Source: an uncultured Lachnospiraceae bacterium (GTDB lineage Bacteria; Bacillota; Clostridia; Lachnospirales; Lachnospiraceae). Taken from it: DNA of 52,027 nucleotides. The stretch is taken from the NCBI GenBank assembly GCA_902779395.1, contig CACZBK010000024.1:1-52027 (forward strand), written 5' to 3'. Below the pieces are notes generated by a model. The model searched no databases. It was not told the origin of the DNA and saw only the letters and a list, made by a program, of their open reading frames with translations. Numbering within the stretch: the stretch's first letter is position 1; each line of letters opens with the position of its first letter. The position numbers and the translations under genes were made by a program. Positions 37,232-44,802 of this stretch are shown here, piece by piece.

Positions 37232-38083
37232 CTATAGTTCGAATTTTTCTTTTGTCAGATCCTGTACGGTGATATAAGGATTCCGGTACAGCTTTCTTTT
37301 TGCCGGCAAGCCCATGATCTTAACCAGACCTGTTTTGCTGTTCGAGGCGTTAAGCAGTTCCCGATCCCCTTTGGTGATCTCATAGCCGATGGCACGTTTA
37401 GGACAGGAGGTAACGCATGCCATACAGTTTGCACAATGATGTTGAAATGAAGGTTTGCCATCGGTTATTTTGATATTATTGCAGGGACAGACCCGGCTGC
37501 ACAAACCGCAGCCGATGCATTCGTCGGATACGGTAAAGGGCTGGTCCGCATACTGTTGGAGCTCGAGATACGGTCCCATAAATTTCTGAAATCTGGCGCG
37601 GACCATACGGCCGGCTCTCGGATAAGGACGCTCTTTTCTCTGGGCGATTTCCTCCGCAATGCGATCGGTCTTCTTTTCCATCAACGGTACCATTAGCTTC
37701 GCGGGCGGGAACGGAGGATAGACGATCACATAGTTTGCTACGCTATTAACAAAGCTACCGTAATTCAGATCGGCTCCTTTTTTGTGAAGCAGTTTCGCCA
37801 TACGTTCACATGCGAAGCCGCAGATGAAGCTCGGATTGGCAACTGCAAAGAAATAAGCATTTCTGTTGATCTTTAACTTTTTGACAAAGTTGATCACTGG
37901 TTCCGGCACGGTCCAATGATAGACCGGATAGACAAAGCCAATCGTATCACAATCCGTTGCCGGAACGCTTTCGGGATCGGCCTTCATGGAGATTAACTCT
38001 GTCTCTCCCATTTTTTCAGCGATCTTCATTGCAGTACGCAGACTGTTTCCGGTTCCGGTGAAATAATAGATCCTGTTCTTCAT
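37232..38083 (-). CDS. EFR1-type flavodoxin/ferredoxin fusion protein
   Basis: A 283-aa electron-transfer protein. The N-terminal flavodoxin-like domain starts IYYFTGTGNSLRTA, the FMN phosphate loop, and shows GFVYPVYHWTVP. The C-terminal half has two 4Fe-4S sets, CIGCGLCSRVCPCNN and CANCMACVTSCPKRA. The start ATG 38083 has AAAGGAG upstream; the longer frame from 38101 includes that ribosome site. These proteins are widespread in Clostridia next to TetR genes and are presumed flavin-based reductases. The gene heads the EFR1-TetR-MGT operon. Confidence 0.92.
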   Translation of the reverse strand: MKNRIYYFTGTGNSLRTAMKIAEKMGETELISMKADPESVPATDCDTIGFVYPVYHWTVPEPVINFVKKLKINRNAYFFAVANPSFICGFACERMAKLLHKKGADLNYGSFVNSVANYVIVYPPFPPAKLMVPLMEKKTDRIAEEIAQRKERPYPRAGRMVRARFQKFMGPYLELQQYADQPFTVSDECIGCGLCSRVCPCNNIKITDGKPSFQHHCANCMACVTSCPKRAIGYEITKGDRELLNASNSKTGLVKIMGLPAKRKLYRNPYITVQDLTKEKFEL

Positions 38084-38106
38084 CGCAATGGCTCCTTTCA
38101 TAAAAT

Positions 38107-38121
38107 TAGAACGATGTTCTA
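38107..38121. promoter_or_regulatory. TetR-type operator
   Basis: TAGAACGATGTTCTA: perfect 6-bp arms around a 3-bp centre, placed just downstream of the minus-strand -10 box of the EFR1 operon. Position and symmetry fit repression by the TetR protein of the operon. Confidence 0.8.
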
Positions 38122-38125
38122 TTCC

Positions 38126-38154
38126 AAAATATCACGACGTAAGAAAATTGTCAA
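38126..38154 (-). promoter_or_regulatory. Promoter of the EFR1-TetR-MGT operon
   Basis: On the minus strand: TTGACA (38154-38149), 17-bp spacer, TATTTT (38131-38126). The operator lies at the expected transcription start. Confidence 0.8.
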
Positions 38155-38182
38155 CAGAAGAAGTTGGGGGGAACCAGGAGTG

Positions 38183-38211
38183 TTGACATGTCCCGGTGGG
38201 CTGTGTATAAT
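38183..38211 (+). promoter_or_regulatory. Consensus promoter of the methyltransferase/MutS2-like operon
   Basis: TTGACA (38183-38188), 17-bp spacer, TATAAT (38206-38211), both boxes perfect. The coding region starts about 360 nt further on, so this strong promoter drives a long leader. Confidence 0.9.
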
Positions 38212-38241
38212 ACGAAAAAATCAGAAGAAGCGAGGTATTTT

Positions 38242-38262
38242 ATGTTAAGCGTGGTGAGATAA
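38242..38262 (+). CDS. Six-codon leader peptide MLSVVR
   Basis: ATG-TTA-AGC-GTG-GTG-AGA-TAA, with GCGAGG 6-7 nt upstream and only about 24 nt after the expected transcription start. The position and size are those of leader peptides that sense ribosome stalling. A second short frame, MTNSVRRYSL, begins at 38270 and runs to 38302, overlapping the first leader hairpin. Neither can be proved translated from sequence. Confidence 0.5.
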   Translation: MLSVVR

Positions 38263-38264
38263 CC

Positions 38265-38429
38265 ATTGCATGACGAACAGTGTGCGGCGTTATAGCCTTT
38301 GACACGGTACGAACAATGCAATAAAGATTTTCAGATTGACAGTACATGCTGCCGGTTTGTTTTCTGCGCTTAATATCATGAAATAGTAACAGCCTCGTTT
38401 TTTTGTTACCCATCAGGGACTATGCCCTG
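38265..38429 (+). promoter_or_regulatory. Structured leader with alternative hairpins and a T7 run
   Basis: Hairpins seen: ATTGCAT (38265-38271) with ATGCAAT (38316-38322), enclosing GTGT/ACAC and GGC/GCC; GTAACA (38386-38391) with TGTTAC (38404-38409) across a run of seven T (38398-38404); and CAGGG (38414-38418) with CCCTG (38425-38429). The segment GGTTTGTT at about 38353 can also pair with AACAGCC just before the T7 run, which would make a terminator that competes with the GTAACA hairpin. All of this was read by eye. Confidence 0.5.
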
Positions 38430-38453
38430 TTGAGTTTAATAGAATTGATGATG

Positions 38454-38494
38454 CGGACCATGATATCTTTGCGCGGGATGTCATGGTCCGTTTT
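38454..38494 (+). terminator. Intrinsic terminator inside the leader (attenuator)
   Basis: Perfect 10-bp stem CGGACCATGA (38454-38463) with TCATGGTCCG (38481-38490), 17-nt loop, then TTTT. It lies 85 nt before the methyltransferase ATG, on the same transcript. A second GCGGACC follows at about 38504, which offers a partial alternative partner. Confidence 0.75.
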
Positions 38495-38579
38495 GCGTGG
38501 CGGCGGACCGGGATCTCTTGAACAGGTATATACTGCGGACATAAGGTGTTCGCGGGCATAAAAGAAAGGATGGATAAAA

Positions 38580-39314
38580 ATGAATACTGAAAATAACAAC
38601 AGAATAGAAAAATATAAGGGATTTTTTAATAAGGAATATCTGATGGGACCCAATAGTCTTCGGCTGCTTGATGAGATGCTTGCAAAATATCCGTTGAAAG
38701 AAGGAGAACGGGTTATGGATCTGGGCTGCGGAACGGGACTCACCAGTATGTTTCTGGCAAAGGAAGCAGGTGTCAGAGTTTTTGCGACAGATCTGTGGAT
38801 CCCGGCTGCAGACAATGCTGAAAGATTCAAAAAATGGGGAGTCAATGATCAGGTGATCCCCATACATGCGGATGCGAATACACTTCCCTATGCCGAAGGA
38901 TATTTTGATGCGATCGTAAGTATCGATGCATATCACTATTTTGGTGCAAAGGAAGGAGTATTTACGGATAAGATACTGCCTTTTCTTAAGCCCGGCGGGG
39001 TATTTATAGCTGCGATGCCCGGTGTAAAGGAAGAACTGACGGGTGAAGCAGCAGCTCTTTTGCTGGAATGGATGGAAGGAAATAAGGATGATTACGATAC
39101 CTTCCATTGCAGGAGATGGTGGCTGGACTTTATCGGGAAAAGCGAGGACTTTGAGGTGGTCATGGATCTTGATCTGGACTGCTATGAAGCAGCGTGGAAC
39201 GACTGGTTTGCTAGCGGCCATAAATACGGGATAAAGGATAAGGCGTTTATGGACCGGGGAATGGACAGATATCTGTCATTTATCGGATTGGTGATACAGA
39301 GGAGACAAAAATGA
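38580..39314 (+). CDS. Class I SAM-dependent methyltransferase
   Basis: A 244-aa cytoplasmic methyltransferase: motif I VMDLGCGTGLTSMFL, motif II VFATDLW, motif around LPYAEGYFDAIVSIDAYHYFG, and PFLKPGGVFIAAMPG. The layout is that of small-molecule (UbiE/Cyclopropane-like) rather than rRNA or DNA base methyltransferases, as no NPPY or similar catalytic motif is seen. AAAGGATGG precedes ATG. It overlaps the MutS2-like gene by 4 nt and is preceded by an attenuator, so it should be expressed only under an inducing condition. Confidence 0.88.
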   Translation: MNTENNNRIEKYKGFFNKEYLMGPNSLRLLDEMLAKYPLKEGERVMDLGCGTGLTSMFLAKEAGVRVFATDLWIPAADNAERFKKWGVNDQVIPIHADANTLPYAEGYFDAIVSIDAYHYFGAKEGVFTDKILPFLKPGGVFIAAMPGVKEELTGEAAALLLEWMEGNKDDYDTFHCRRWWLDFIGKSEDFEVVMDLDLDCYEAAWNDWFASGHKYGIKDKAFMDRGMDRYLSFIGLVIQRRQK

Positions 39315-41209
39315 ATACAGAACAACAGATCGGATTTGATAAAGTAAAGGAAATGTGGATACAGCTGGCAGTAAGCAGCTATGCGAAAGAAAAGATTGCG
39401 GGAACAGTGCCTTTTACGGATGAGAAGGAACTGCTTCATCAGCTGAAAGAGACCACGGATGCAAGGGAAATGATCGATAAACTGGGGAACCCGCCGCTGC
39501 AGGATGTGACGGAGCTTCGGGAGATCCTGCATGCAGCTGCCCGTGGGGACTGCCTCACACCCTACCAGCTGGAGAGGGTGGAAAAGGTGCTTGTGGTCGT
39601 AGAGCGGCTGAAACAGTACCTTGCCAGGGGAAAGCAGTTTGGAAATCCGCTGGCTTATTATGATGAAAATCTGGATGAGCGCGAAGAACTCCGGGAAGAG
39701 ATCGTCATGCAGATAAGGAACGAAGCGGTGGATGACAGGGCTTCCAAAGTACTGTTTGATCTGCGTACAAAGATAACTGCGATGAAAGAAGCGATGAAAC
39801 AAAAGGCGGATCAGCTGATCCGTAGCAACAAGGATCTAATGGCGGACAGCTATCATACGCTTCGTAACGGAAGAATATGCGTTCCTGTGAAAAAAGAATA
39901 CCGTTTCAGGATACCGGGCAGTGTGATCGATAAGTCGGCTACCGGAAACACCGTCTTTATAGAGCCGGCGTCCGTGTCAAAGCTTTTTGAAGAACTGCAG
40001 CTCTTACAGGTGGAAGAGGAAAACGAGGTGTACAGGATCCTGTATACTCTTAGCAGTCTTGTGGCTGACGCACTTCCTGCCATGGAAGAGAATATGAGGA
40101 TGATCGAAAAGCTGGATTTTATATTTTCCAAGGGAAAGCTGAGTATCGATCTGGATTGCAGCGCGCCCGCGATAAATCTTGAACGGCGTATCGTATTGAA
40201 AGGGGCAAGGCATCCGCTGATCGATCGCACAGTCAATGTTCCGCTGAATTTTGAAATGGGAGAAAAGGAAAGAGGGATCGTGATCACGGGGCCGAATACA
40301 GGAGGAAAGACCGTTGCGATCAAAACGGTCATGATCAACTGTTACATGGCACAGTGCGGTCTTCATGCTCCCTGCACAGAAGCAGATATCTGCATGAACA
40401 GTAACTATCTTTCGGATATCGGTGACGGACAGGATCTTTCGGAAAATCTTTCAACCTTTTCTGCACATATCAAAAATGTGCTGGCAATACTGGCCGAAAG
40501 TTCTCCGGACAGCTTTGTCATCATGGATGAACTGGGATCGGGAACAGATCCTGCGGAAGGAATGGGCATTGCAGTAGCGATCCTTACGGAGTTATTAAAA
40601 AGCGGTGCGAATTTTCTGGTCACAACACATTATCCGCAGATCAAGGATTTTGCTTCAAAGAATGAGAATATCGTAAACGCCCGGATGACGTTTGATAAGG
40701 AAACGCTGAGACCGACCTACCGGATGGTGATCGGTGAAGCGGGAGAAAGCTGCGCGTTTTACATCGCCGAACGATTGGGAATGCCCGGATATATGCTGGA
40801 AAGCGCTGCGAAAGCCACGTATGGCGAGGATACTGCGAAAGGATATCATTTTGGAAAAGGACAGGAATTAAAAAAGAATTCTGCGCCTAGGATCACCAAA
40901 ATGAAAAAAGCGGGCGTCAATGCAAACCTGAGTACACTTTATAATATAGGTGACAGCGTTATGGTGTATCCCGAAAAGAAGATAGGGATCGTCTGTGAAA
41001 CAGTGAATGATAAGGGAACCCTGCGGGTGCAGGTAGCCGGGAGGAAGTTCTGGATCAATCATAAAAGGGTGAAGCTTCACGTTAAGGCCGAAGAACTGTA
41101 TCCCGAAGACTATGATTTTTCCATTATCTTTGACAGTGTGGAAGAACGCAAGATCCGTCATGATATGCAGCGCAAATACACAGAAGAGGTGATCGTGACA
41201 AAGGAGTAA
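39311..41209 (+). CDS. MutS2-like ATPase lacking the Smr domain
   Basis: A 632-aa protein of the MutS2 family. Residues about 1-290 form the core/lever helices, with the family segment RNGRICVPVKKEYRFRIPGSVID and FIEPASV. The ABC-type ATPase has Walker A GPNTGGKT (Gly327-Thr334), the QDLSENLSTFSAH signature and Walker B FVIMDELGSGTDPAEG (Asp406/Glu407). After a coiled-coil part, a KOW-like segment remains (YNIGDSVMVYPEKKIGIV). Full MutS2 is about 780 aa and ends in an Smr nuclease domain, absent here. B. subtilis MutS2 is reported to act on collided ribosomes; the attenuated operon hints at a similar, antibiotic-linked role. Confidence 0.9.
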   Translation: MNTEQQIGFDKVKEMWIQLAVSSYAKEKIAGTVPFTDEKELLHQLKETTDAREMIDKLGNPPLQDVTELREILHAAARGDCLTPYQLERVEKVLVVVERLKQYLARGKQFGNPLAYYDENLDEREELREEIVMQIRNEAVDDRASKVLFDLRTKITAMKEAMKQKADQLIRSNKDLMADSYHTLRNGRICVPVKKEYRFRIPGSVIDKSATGNTVFIEPASVSKLFEELQLLQVEEENEVYRILYTLSSLVADALPAMEENMRMIEKLDFIFSKGKLSIDLDCSAPAINLERRIVLKGARHPLIDRTVNVPLNFEMGEKERGIVITGPNTGGKTVAIKTVMINCYMAQCGLHAPCTEADICMNSNYLSDIGDGQDLSENLSTFSAHIKNVLAILAESSPDSFVIMDELGSGTDPAEGMGIAVAILTELLKSGANFLVTTHYPQIKDFASKNENIVNARMTFDKETLRPTYRMVIGEAGESCAFYIAERLGMPGYMLESAAKATYGEDTAKGYHFGKGQELKKNSAPRITKMKKAGVNANLSTLYNIGDSVMVYPEKKIGIVCETVNDKGTLRVQVAGRKFWINHKRVKLHVKAEELYPEDYDFSIIFDSVEERKIRHDMQRKYTEEVIVTKE

Positions 41210-41217
41210 GGTTGAAA

Positions 41218-41253
41218 CCATGGGGACGTATCTCGTGTTTTTCGTCCCCGTGG
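41218..41253. repeat. Palindromic repeat unit, terminator-like
   Basis: CCATGGGGACG (41218-41228) pairs with CGTCCCCGTGG (41243-41253) with one wobble; loop TATCTCGTGTTTTT. It lies 9 nt after the MutS2-like stop and 20 nt before the convergent S66 stop, so it can end transcription both ways. Confidence 0.75.
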
Positions 41254-41273
41254 CTTTCTATAATGGCCTTCGA

Positions 41274-42308
41274 TCAGCCGCAACGTTTGACCGCGCTTTC
41301 AAGTATACTGAATGTCAGTTTATCGATATTCAGTTCTGCCTCTGCACCATAAGGAAGAATGCATATCGGCGATGTATGCCCAAAGTTCAGGTCACTCATT
41401 ATCGGCAGATCCGGGCAGCCGTATTTGTCACTTACGAGCAGACGGATGCGTTCTGCATAGGAATCAAAATTTGCGGGGCGTTTCATTTTTCCTATGATAA
41501 CACCGCTTAAGATCTGCAGATAACCATTCTTTCCCAGCCAGTCAAAGAAATCAGCCATATATTTTTCATCGCAGAAATCCGGTATGTCCTCAAAGAAAAG
41601 AATACTGTTTTCGAAATCTTCTTTCCTGACTGCAGCATTTCCGTCAGGCATCAACAATGTACACAGATCACCATGACCGCCAAACAGTTTTCCCCTTACC
41701 GTCCCTTTTCCCTGCACATAATAATAACCGGGATTGGGAATATACTTTTTTCTGTACTTTTTATCTGTATGTGATTCCTTATCATATGACCATTCTTCGG
41801 ACGGTTGTATGGTACCGATAACCGAGTCATCAAAGAACATCTTTTCAAACCAGTAACGGCTGTACGGATGCCATCCTCCGGCTTCAGCTACGCTCGTCAG
41901 AAGATTATCTCCGTAATAAGTCATTAAGCCTGCTCTGTAACAATACAGATGCAGTGTCATGACATCCGAATAACCGCATAATATCTTTGGATTTTCGATA
42001 ATGATCTTATCTGACAGATACGGTAAAAGCTTAACAGAATCATTTCCGCCGATATTGGCTATGATACCTTTGACGTTTTTATTTTCAAAGGCCCACATGA
42101 TATCCTCTGCCCTGGCCTGCGGATTATCCCTTAGATAAGAAGTTCCTCTTAGTGAATTAGGCGCAGGCACAACATTTAATCCCAGCTCCTTAAGTCGTTC
42201 GCATCCCGATCGGTACTTCCATAATACACGCGGTGCCCCGGCACATCCCCAGGACGGACTGATCGCAGCTATTGTATCACCCTTGTTCAGCTTGTCCGGC
42301 TTTATCAT
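41274..42308 (-). CDS. S66-family peptidase (LD-carboxypeptidase / MccF-like)
   Basis: A 344-aa serine peptidase. N-terminal KGDTIAAISPS, nucleophile Ser114 in LCGYSDVMTLH (class A flavodoxin-like domain), then KLFGGHGDLCTLL, a Glu in LFFEDIPDF and the catalytic His in NLNFGHTSPICILPYG. Homologues trim murein tetrapeptides or cleave peptide-nucleotide antibiotics (MccF); the length favours the MccF-like branch but does not settle it. ATG 42308 has GGAGAG upstream. A longer frame from 42380 crosses a run of nine G at 42333-42341 and is unlikely. Confidence 0.9.
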   Translation of the reverse strand: MIKPDKLNKGDTIAAISPSWGCAGAPRVLWKYRSGCERLKELGLNVVPAPNSLRGTSYLRDNPQARAEDIMWAFENKNVKGIIANIGGNDSVKLLPYLSDKIIIENPKILCGYSDVMTLHLYCYRAGLMTYYGDNLLTSVAEAGGWHPYSRYWFEKMFFDDSVIGTIQPSEEWSYDKESHTDKKYRKKYIPNPGYYYVQGKGTVRGKLFGGHGDLCTLLMPDGNAAVRKEDFENSILFFEDIPDFCDEKYMADFFDWLGKNGYLQILSGVIIGKMKRPANFDSYAERIRLLVSDKYGCPDLPIMSDLNFGHTSPICILPYGAEAELNIDKLTFSILESAVKRCG

Positions 42309-42446
42309 AAGATCTCTCCATTTATATACATCGGGGGGGGGAAGATTTTCACCGGCGGCAAAGCCCCGTATATATCCCATCTATATGCTTGCATTTTAGC
42401 ATATATCACTTAAAAAAACAGCTTGAAACTATGCTGCTTATGCCGG

Positions 42447-43199
42447 TCAATTTTGCGCGGGATAGTTTTCCAGGTATTCTTCAAGGGTGATCCCTTTTTC
42501 ATAGATCTGTTCTGCAGCTTCCTTTCCGACATATCTGTAATGCCAGGGTTCATAATCTATGCCGGTAATGTGTTCCTTACCACGGGGGTATCTTAAGATA
42601 AAACCATATCTCCACGCATTATCGGCCAGCCAGGAATATACTGTATCGCTATCCGAACGCTCCTTATCGGCATTTATATCAACAGCCAGCCCCAATTCAT
42701 GTTCACTGCTTCCGGGAACAGCAACCCATTGTCCTGCTAATTCTTCTGCCTTTCCTCTTTTGTACCCTTCCCTCATATATGCGGCCACTTTATCATTATA
42801 AGTCTCAATCTGTTGTTTATGCGTTCTGTACCCTTCTCTTACTATAGGATAAACTCCCTGTTCTCTGGCATCATCAAACATCTGCTGCAGATCCGGATAT
42901 ATTCTTTTGTCCACCTTCTGACCGTTTGAAAGCAGTGTAAATTCTACGTCCGGCTCTTCCTGCAAAGGCAGTGATACATTCACAAGTATCAGATTCCAGG
43001 GAACTTCTGAAGGCTCTATACTAAAGGCAGTTGTTTTTACAGTTGCTATATCATGCGATACATTTCCGAACTCTATTCTTATACATACAGCCAGAAAAGC
43101 GCATATAATAAATAACAGCGCAAATATGATCAACACGATCTGCAATCTTTTACTTCTTTCACGATTTCGCGAAAATCTCAATGCTCTTGCTGCAACCAT
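42447..43199 (-). CDS. D-alanyl-D-alanine carboxypeptidase, VanY/M15B family
   Basis: A 250-aa membrane-anchored peptidase: basic N-terminus, one helix (about 20-42) and an external M15B domain. Zinc and catalytic motifs are SSEHELGLAVDI and EPWHYRYVG. These enzymes remove terminal D-Ala from peptidoglycan precursors. ATG 43199 lies 7 nt after GGAGG; an earlier ATG at 43247 is less likely. It is an ordinary wall-maturation gene, although VanY homologues also occur in glycopeptide resistance clusters; no vanHAX-like genes are present here. Confidence 0.92.
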   Translation of the reverse strand: MVAARALRFSRNRERSKRLQIVLIIFALLFIICAFLAVCIRIEFGNVSHDIATVKTTAFSIEPSEVPWNLILVNVSLPLQEEPDVEFTLLSNGQKVDKRIYPDLQQMFDDAREQGVYPIVREGYRTHKQQIETYNDKVAAYMREGYKRGKAEELAGQWVAVPGSSEHELGLAVDINADKERSDSDTVYSWLADNAWRYGFILRYPRGKEHITGIDYEPWHYRYVGKEAAEQIYEKGITLEEYLENYPAQN

Positions 43200-43323
43200 C
43201 GATATGCCTCCGCTCATGTAATAGCCTGTTGTAACGCTGACTATCATATTATAGAAAAGAGAATATTAAGATAATAGATGACAGATCCTTAAGATTTTAT
43301 TACAAAATTCATAGCTTTTCGAT

Positions 43324-43356
43324 AAAAAAGGGACCGGTAATAGATACGGTCCCTTT
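43324..43356 (-). terminator. Rho-independent terminator of the XRE gene
   Basis: 9-bp perfect stem (AAAGGGACC 43327-43335 with GGTCCCTTT 43348-43356) followed on the minus strand by a T run. It lies 33 nt after the XRE stop codon. Confidence 0.88.
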
Positions 43357-43388
43357 CGTTTTGCAGCTCCCATGATATTTCTTATGTT

Positions 43389-44549
43389 TTATGCGATCAG
43401 CTTTTCAAATTCCGAAAATACTTCCGCGCTGCACCGGCTCTTCAGCTGCCCCAGCATGAATTCCAATTTACCGTCGATCCACTCTCTGGTATAGTGCGAC
43501 ATAACATCCGCTGCCTTTTCACCATAGATGCGTACCACCTCTGCTTTTGGCTGTTTATTTACTTGGCTGCAAAAGGCGACATACTGATCGATCTTTACAG
43601 ACAATCGCTTCCATTCTTCCGCCGCTTTACCGGTTTCACCGGCTTTCAGATAAGCTGCGATCAGGAACTTGCATGTATCCCTGTAAAACCCCTGGCAGCA
43701 TGAGCGCATCCTTTCATCTTTCATAAACTCATCTATCATGGAGAGGCCCCAGTGACAGTTTTCCTCAACCTCCTTTAAGGGGCTGACCCACGACATAGCC
43801 TCTGCCGTATATACGATCTGCTTATTTAACGCACGGATGAAATTCTGATAATTGTCACGGATCTGCGCCTTCCAGCGCTCCTTTCCATCTTCGGTATCGA
43901 TCGGAATATAATACGGAAGCAGTGTCTCCTGTAACATGTTGCTGCGGATCGTCGGAAGTGCCTCGATATGCTGACGTCCCTTTTCCCATTCCTGACTGTG
44001 CCAGCAGAGCCATGCCAGCGCATAGTGGCATTTGTCTGCCAGATCCTTGTCATTGGAATAGCGGATCACCTGCATCGCTCTGTTCTCTGCAGTCCTGACG
44101 ATCTTTTTCCATTCCTTTTCATCATCCTTAAATAATTCCTCATAATAGGAATTTTCCGGATTCACATACCGGCTCATATGAGCCACGGCCTGCACATAGC
44201 GCATCATGATCCCGTAGTTAAATACGTTTTCTTCGCATTGCCGGTCCAGATATTCTACTGCTTCCAACGCGCCCTGCGACTGTTCGCCGCTGTCCCGCAA
44301 ATTGTTTGCTTTGTGACCTACTTCGTCTGCCAGTTTTACATCATAGCTTTCGGGCGTAAATCCAAACAATGCATCGGTTGAAACATTGAGTGCCTGCGCC
44401 AGAGGCACGATCTGCGTTACATCCGGCATACCTGCGCCACTTTCCCATTTGCTGACAGCCTGACCTGTCACACAAAGAATGCCTGCCAGTTCCTCCTGCG
44501 TGATCCCCAGATCACGACGGTATTTTTTGATATTATTTCCCAACGCCAT
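43389..44549 (-). CDS. XRE-family helix-turn-helix regulator with C-terminal helical domain
   Basis: A 386-aa protein. The N-terminal Cro/CI helix-turn-helix (about 4-62) reads NNIKKYRRDLGITQEELAGIL and VTGQAVSKWESGAGMPD, a form typical of Clostridia stand-alone regulators. The rest (about 80-386) is all-helical, TPR-like, with many W and C residues, and probably senses or binds a partner. ATG 44549 follows GAGAGGATAAAAAT; an in-frame start at 44609 is unsupported. It is divergent from the phosphatase-like gene and has its own terminator. Confidence 0.9.
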   Translation of the reverse strand: MALGNNIKKYRRDLGITQEELAGILCVTGQAVSKWESGAGMPDVTQIVPLAQALNVSTDALFGFTPESYDVKLADEVGHKANNLRDSGEQSQGALEAVEYLDRQCEENVFNYGIMMRYVQAVAHMSRYVNPENSYYEELFKDDEKEWKKIVRTAENRAMQVIRYSNDKDLADKCHYALAWLCWHSQEWEKGRQHIEALPTIRSNMLQETLLPYYIPIDTEDGKERWKAQIRDNYQNFIRALNKQIVYTAEAMSWVSPLKEVEENCHWGLSMIDEFMKDERMRSCCQGFYRDTCKFLIAAYLKAGETGKAAEEWKRLSVKIDQYVAFCSQVNKQPKAEVVRIYGEKAADVMSHYTREWIDGKLEFMLGQLKSRCSAEVFSEFEKLIA

Positions 44550-44731
44550 ATTTTTATCCTCTCTTTCGAATCGTTGTTTATCTCGCAGATGCATCTTTGA
44601 TGGTCTCAATATATCAGATACACGATGAAATTACCAACAACCCGTTTTTGATAATTCTCCAACCATGCGTTGGAAACGGGGGGACGGGGGCGTCGGTTCA
44701 ATATGCCGGGATAGTTTTTCAGAAAAAAGTA

Positions 44732-44762
44732 TTGACCCTTCCCCTGGGGCATGCTTTATAAT
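44732..44762 (+). promoter_or_regulatory. MerR-type promoter with 19-bp spacer, phosphatase-like gene
   Basis: TTGACC (44732-44737), a 19-bp spacer CTTCCCCTGGGGCATGCTT and TATAAT (44757-44762). Identical to the exporter promoter at 26642 over -35 and the first 14 spacer bases, and close elsewhere. An over-long spacer with a consensus -10 fits activation by DNA distortion through a MerR protein. Confidence 0.78.
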
Positions 44763-44802
44763 GGCAGATATAATTACCGGAAGTATATACGGAGGAACTC
44801 TC

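Noticed and set aside
38580-41209. Methyltransferase plus MutS2-like protein as a phage-defence (restriction-modification-like) system
   Set aside because: The methyltransferase has no DNA-methylase catalytic motif and no nuclease is encoded. The MutS2-like protein lacks Smr. The leader fits antibiotic induction better.
42308-42380. N-terminal extension of the S66 peptidase across the G9 run
   Set aside because: The internal ATG has a good ribosome site, and family members start at the equivalent of MIKPDKLNKGD. The run of nine G is noted only as an error-prone site.
42447-43199. Glycopeptide resistance cluster because of the VanY-like gene
   Set aside because: No vanH, vanA/B-type ligase, vanX or VanRS genes are nearby. 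It is most likely ordinary wall maturation.
44676-44700. Further copy of the GGGGACGG repeat
   Set aside because: Only a short G-rich stretch (GGGGGGACGGGGGCG) is shared, without the second arm or GTGGTTTTT. Too little to call.
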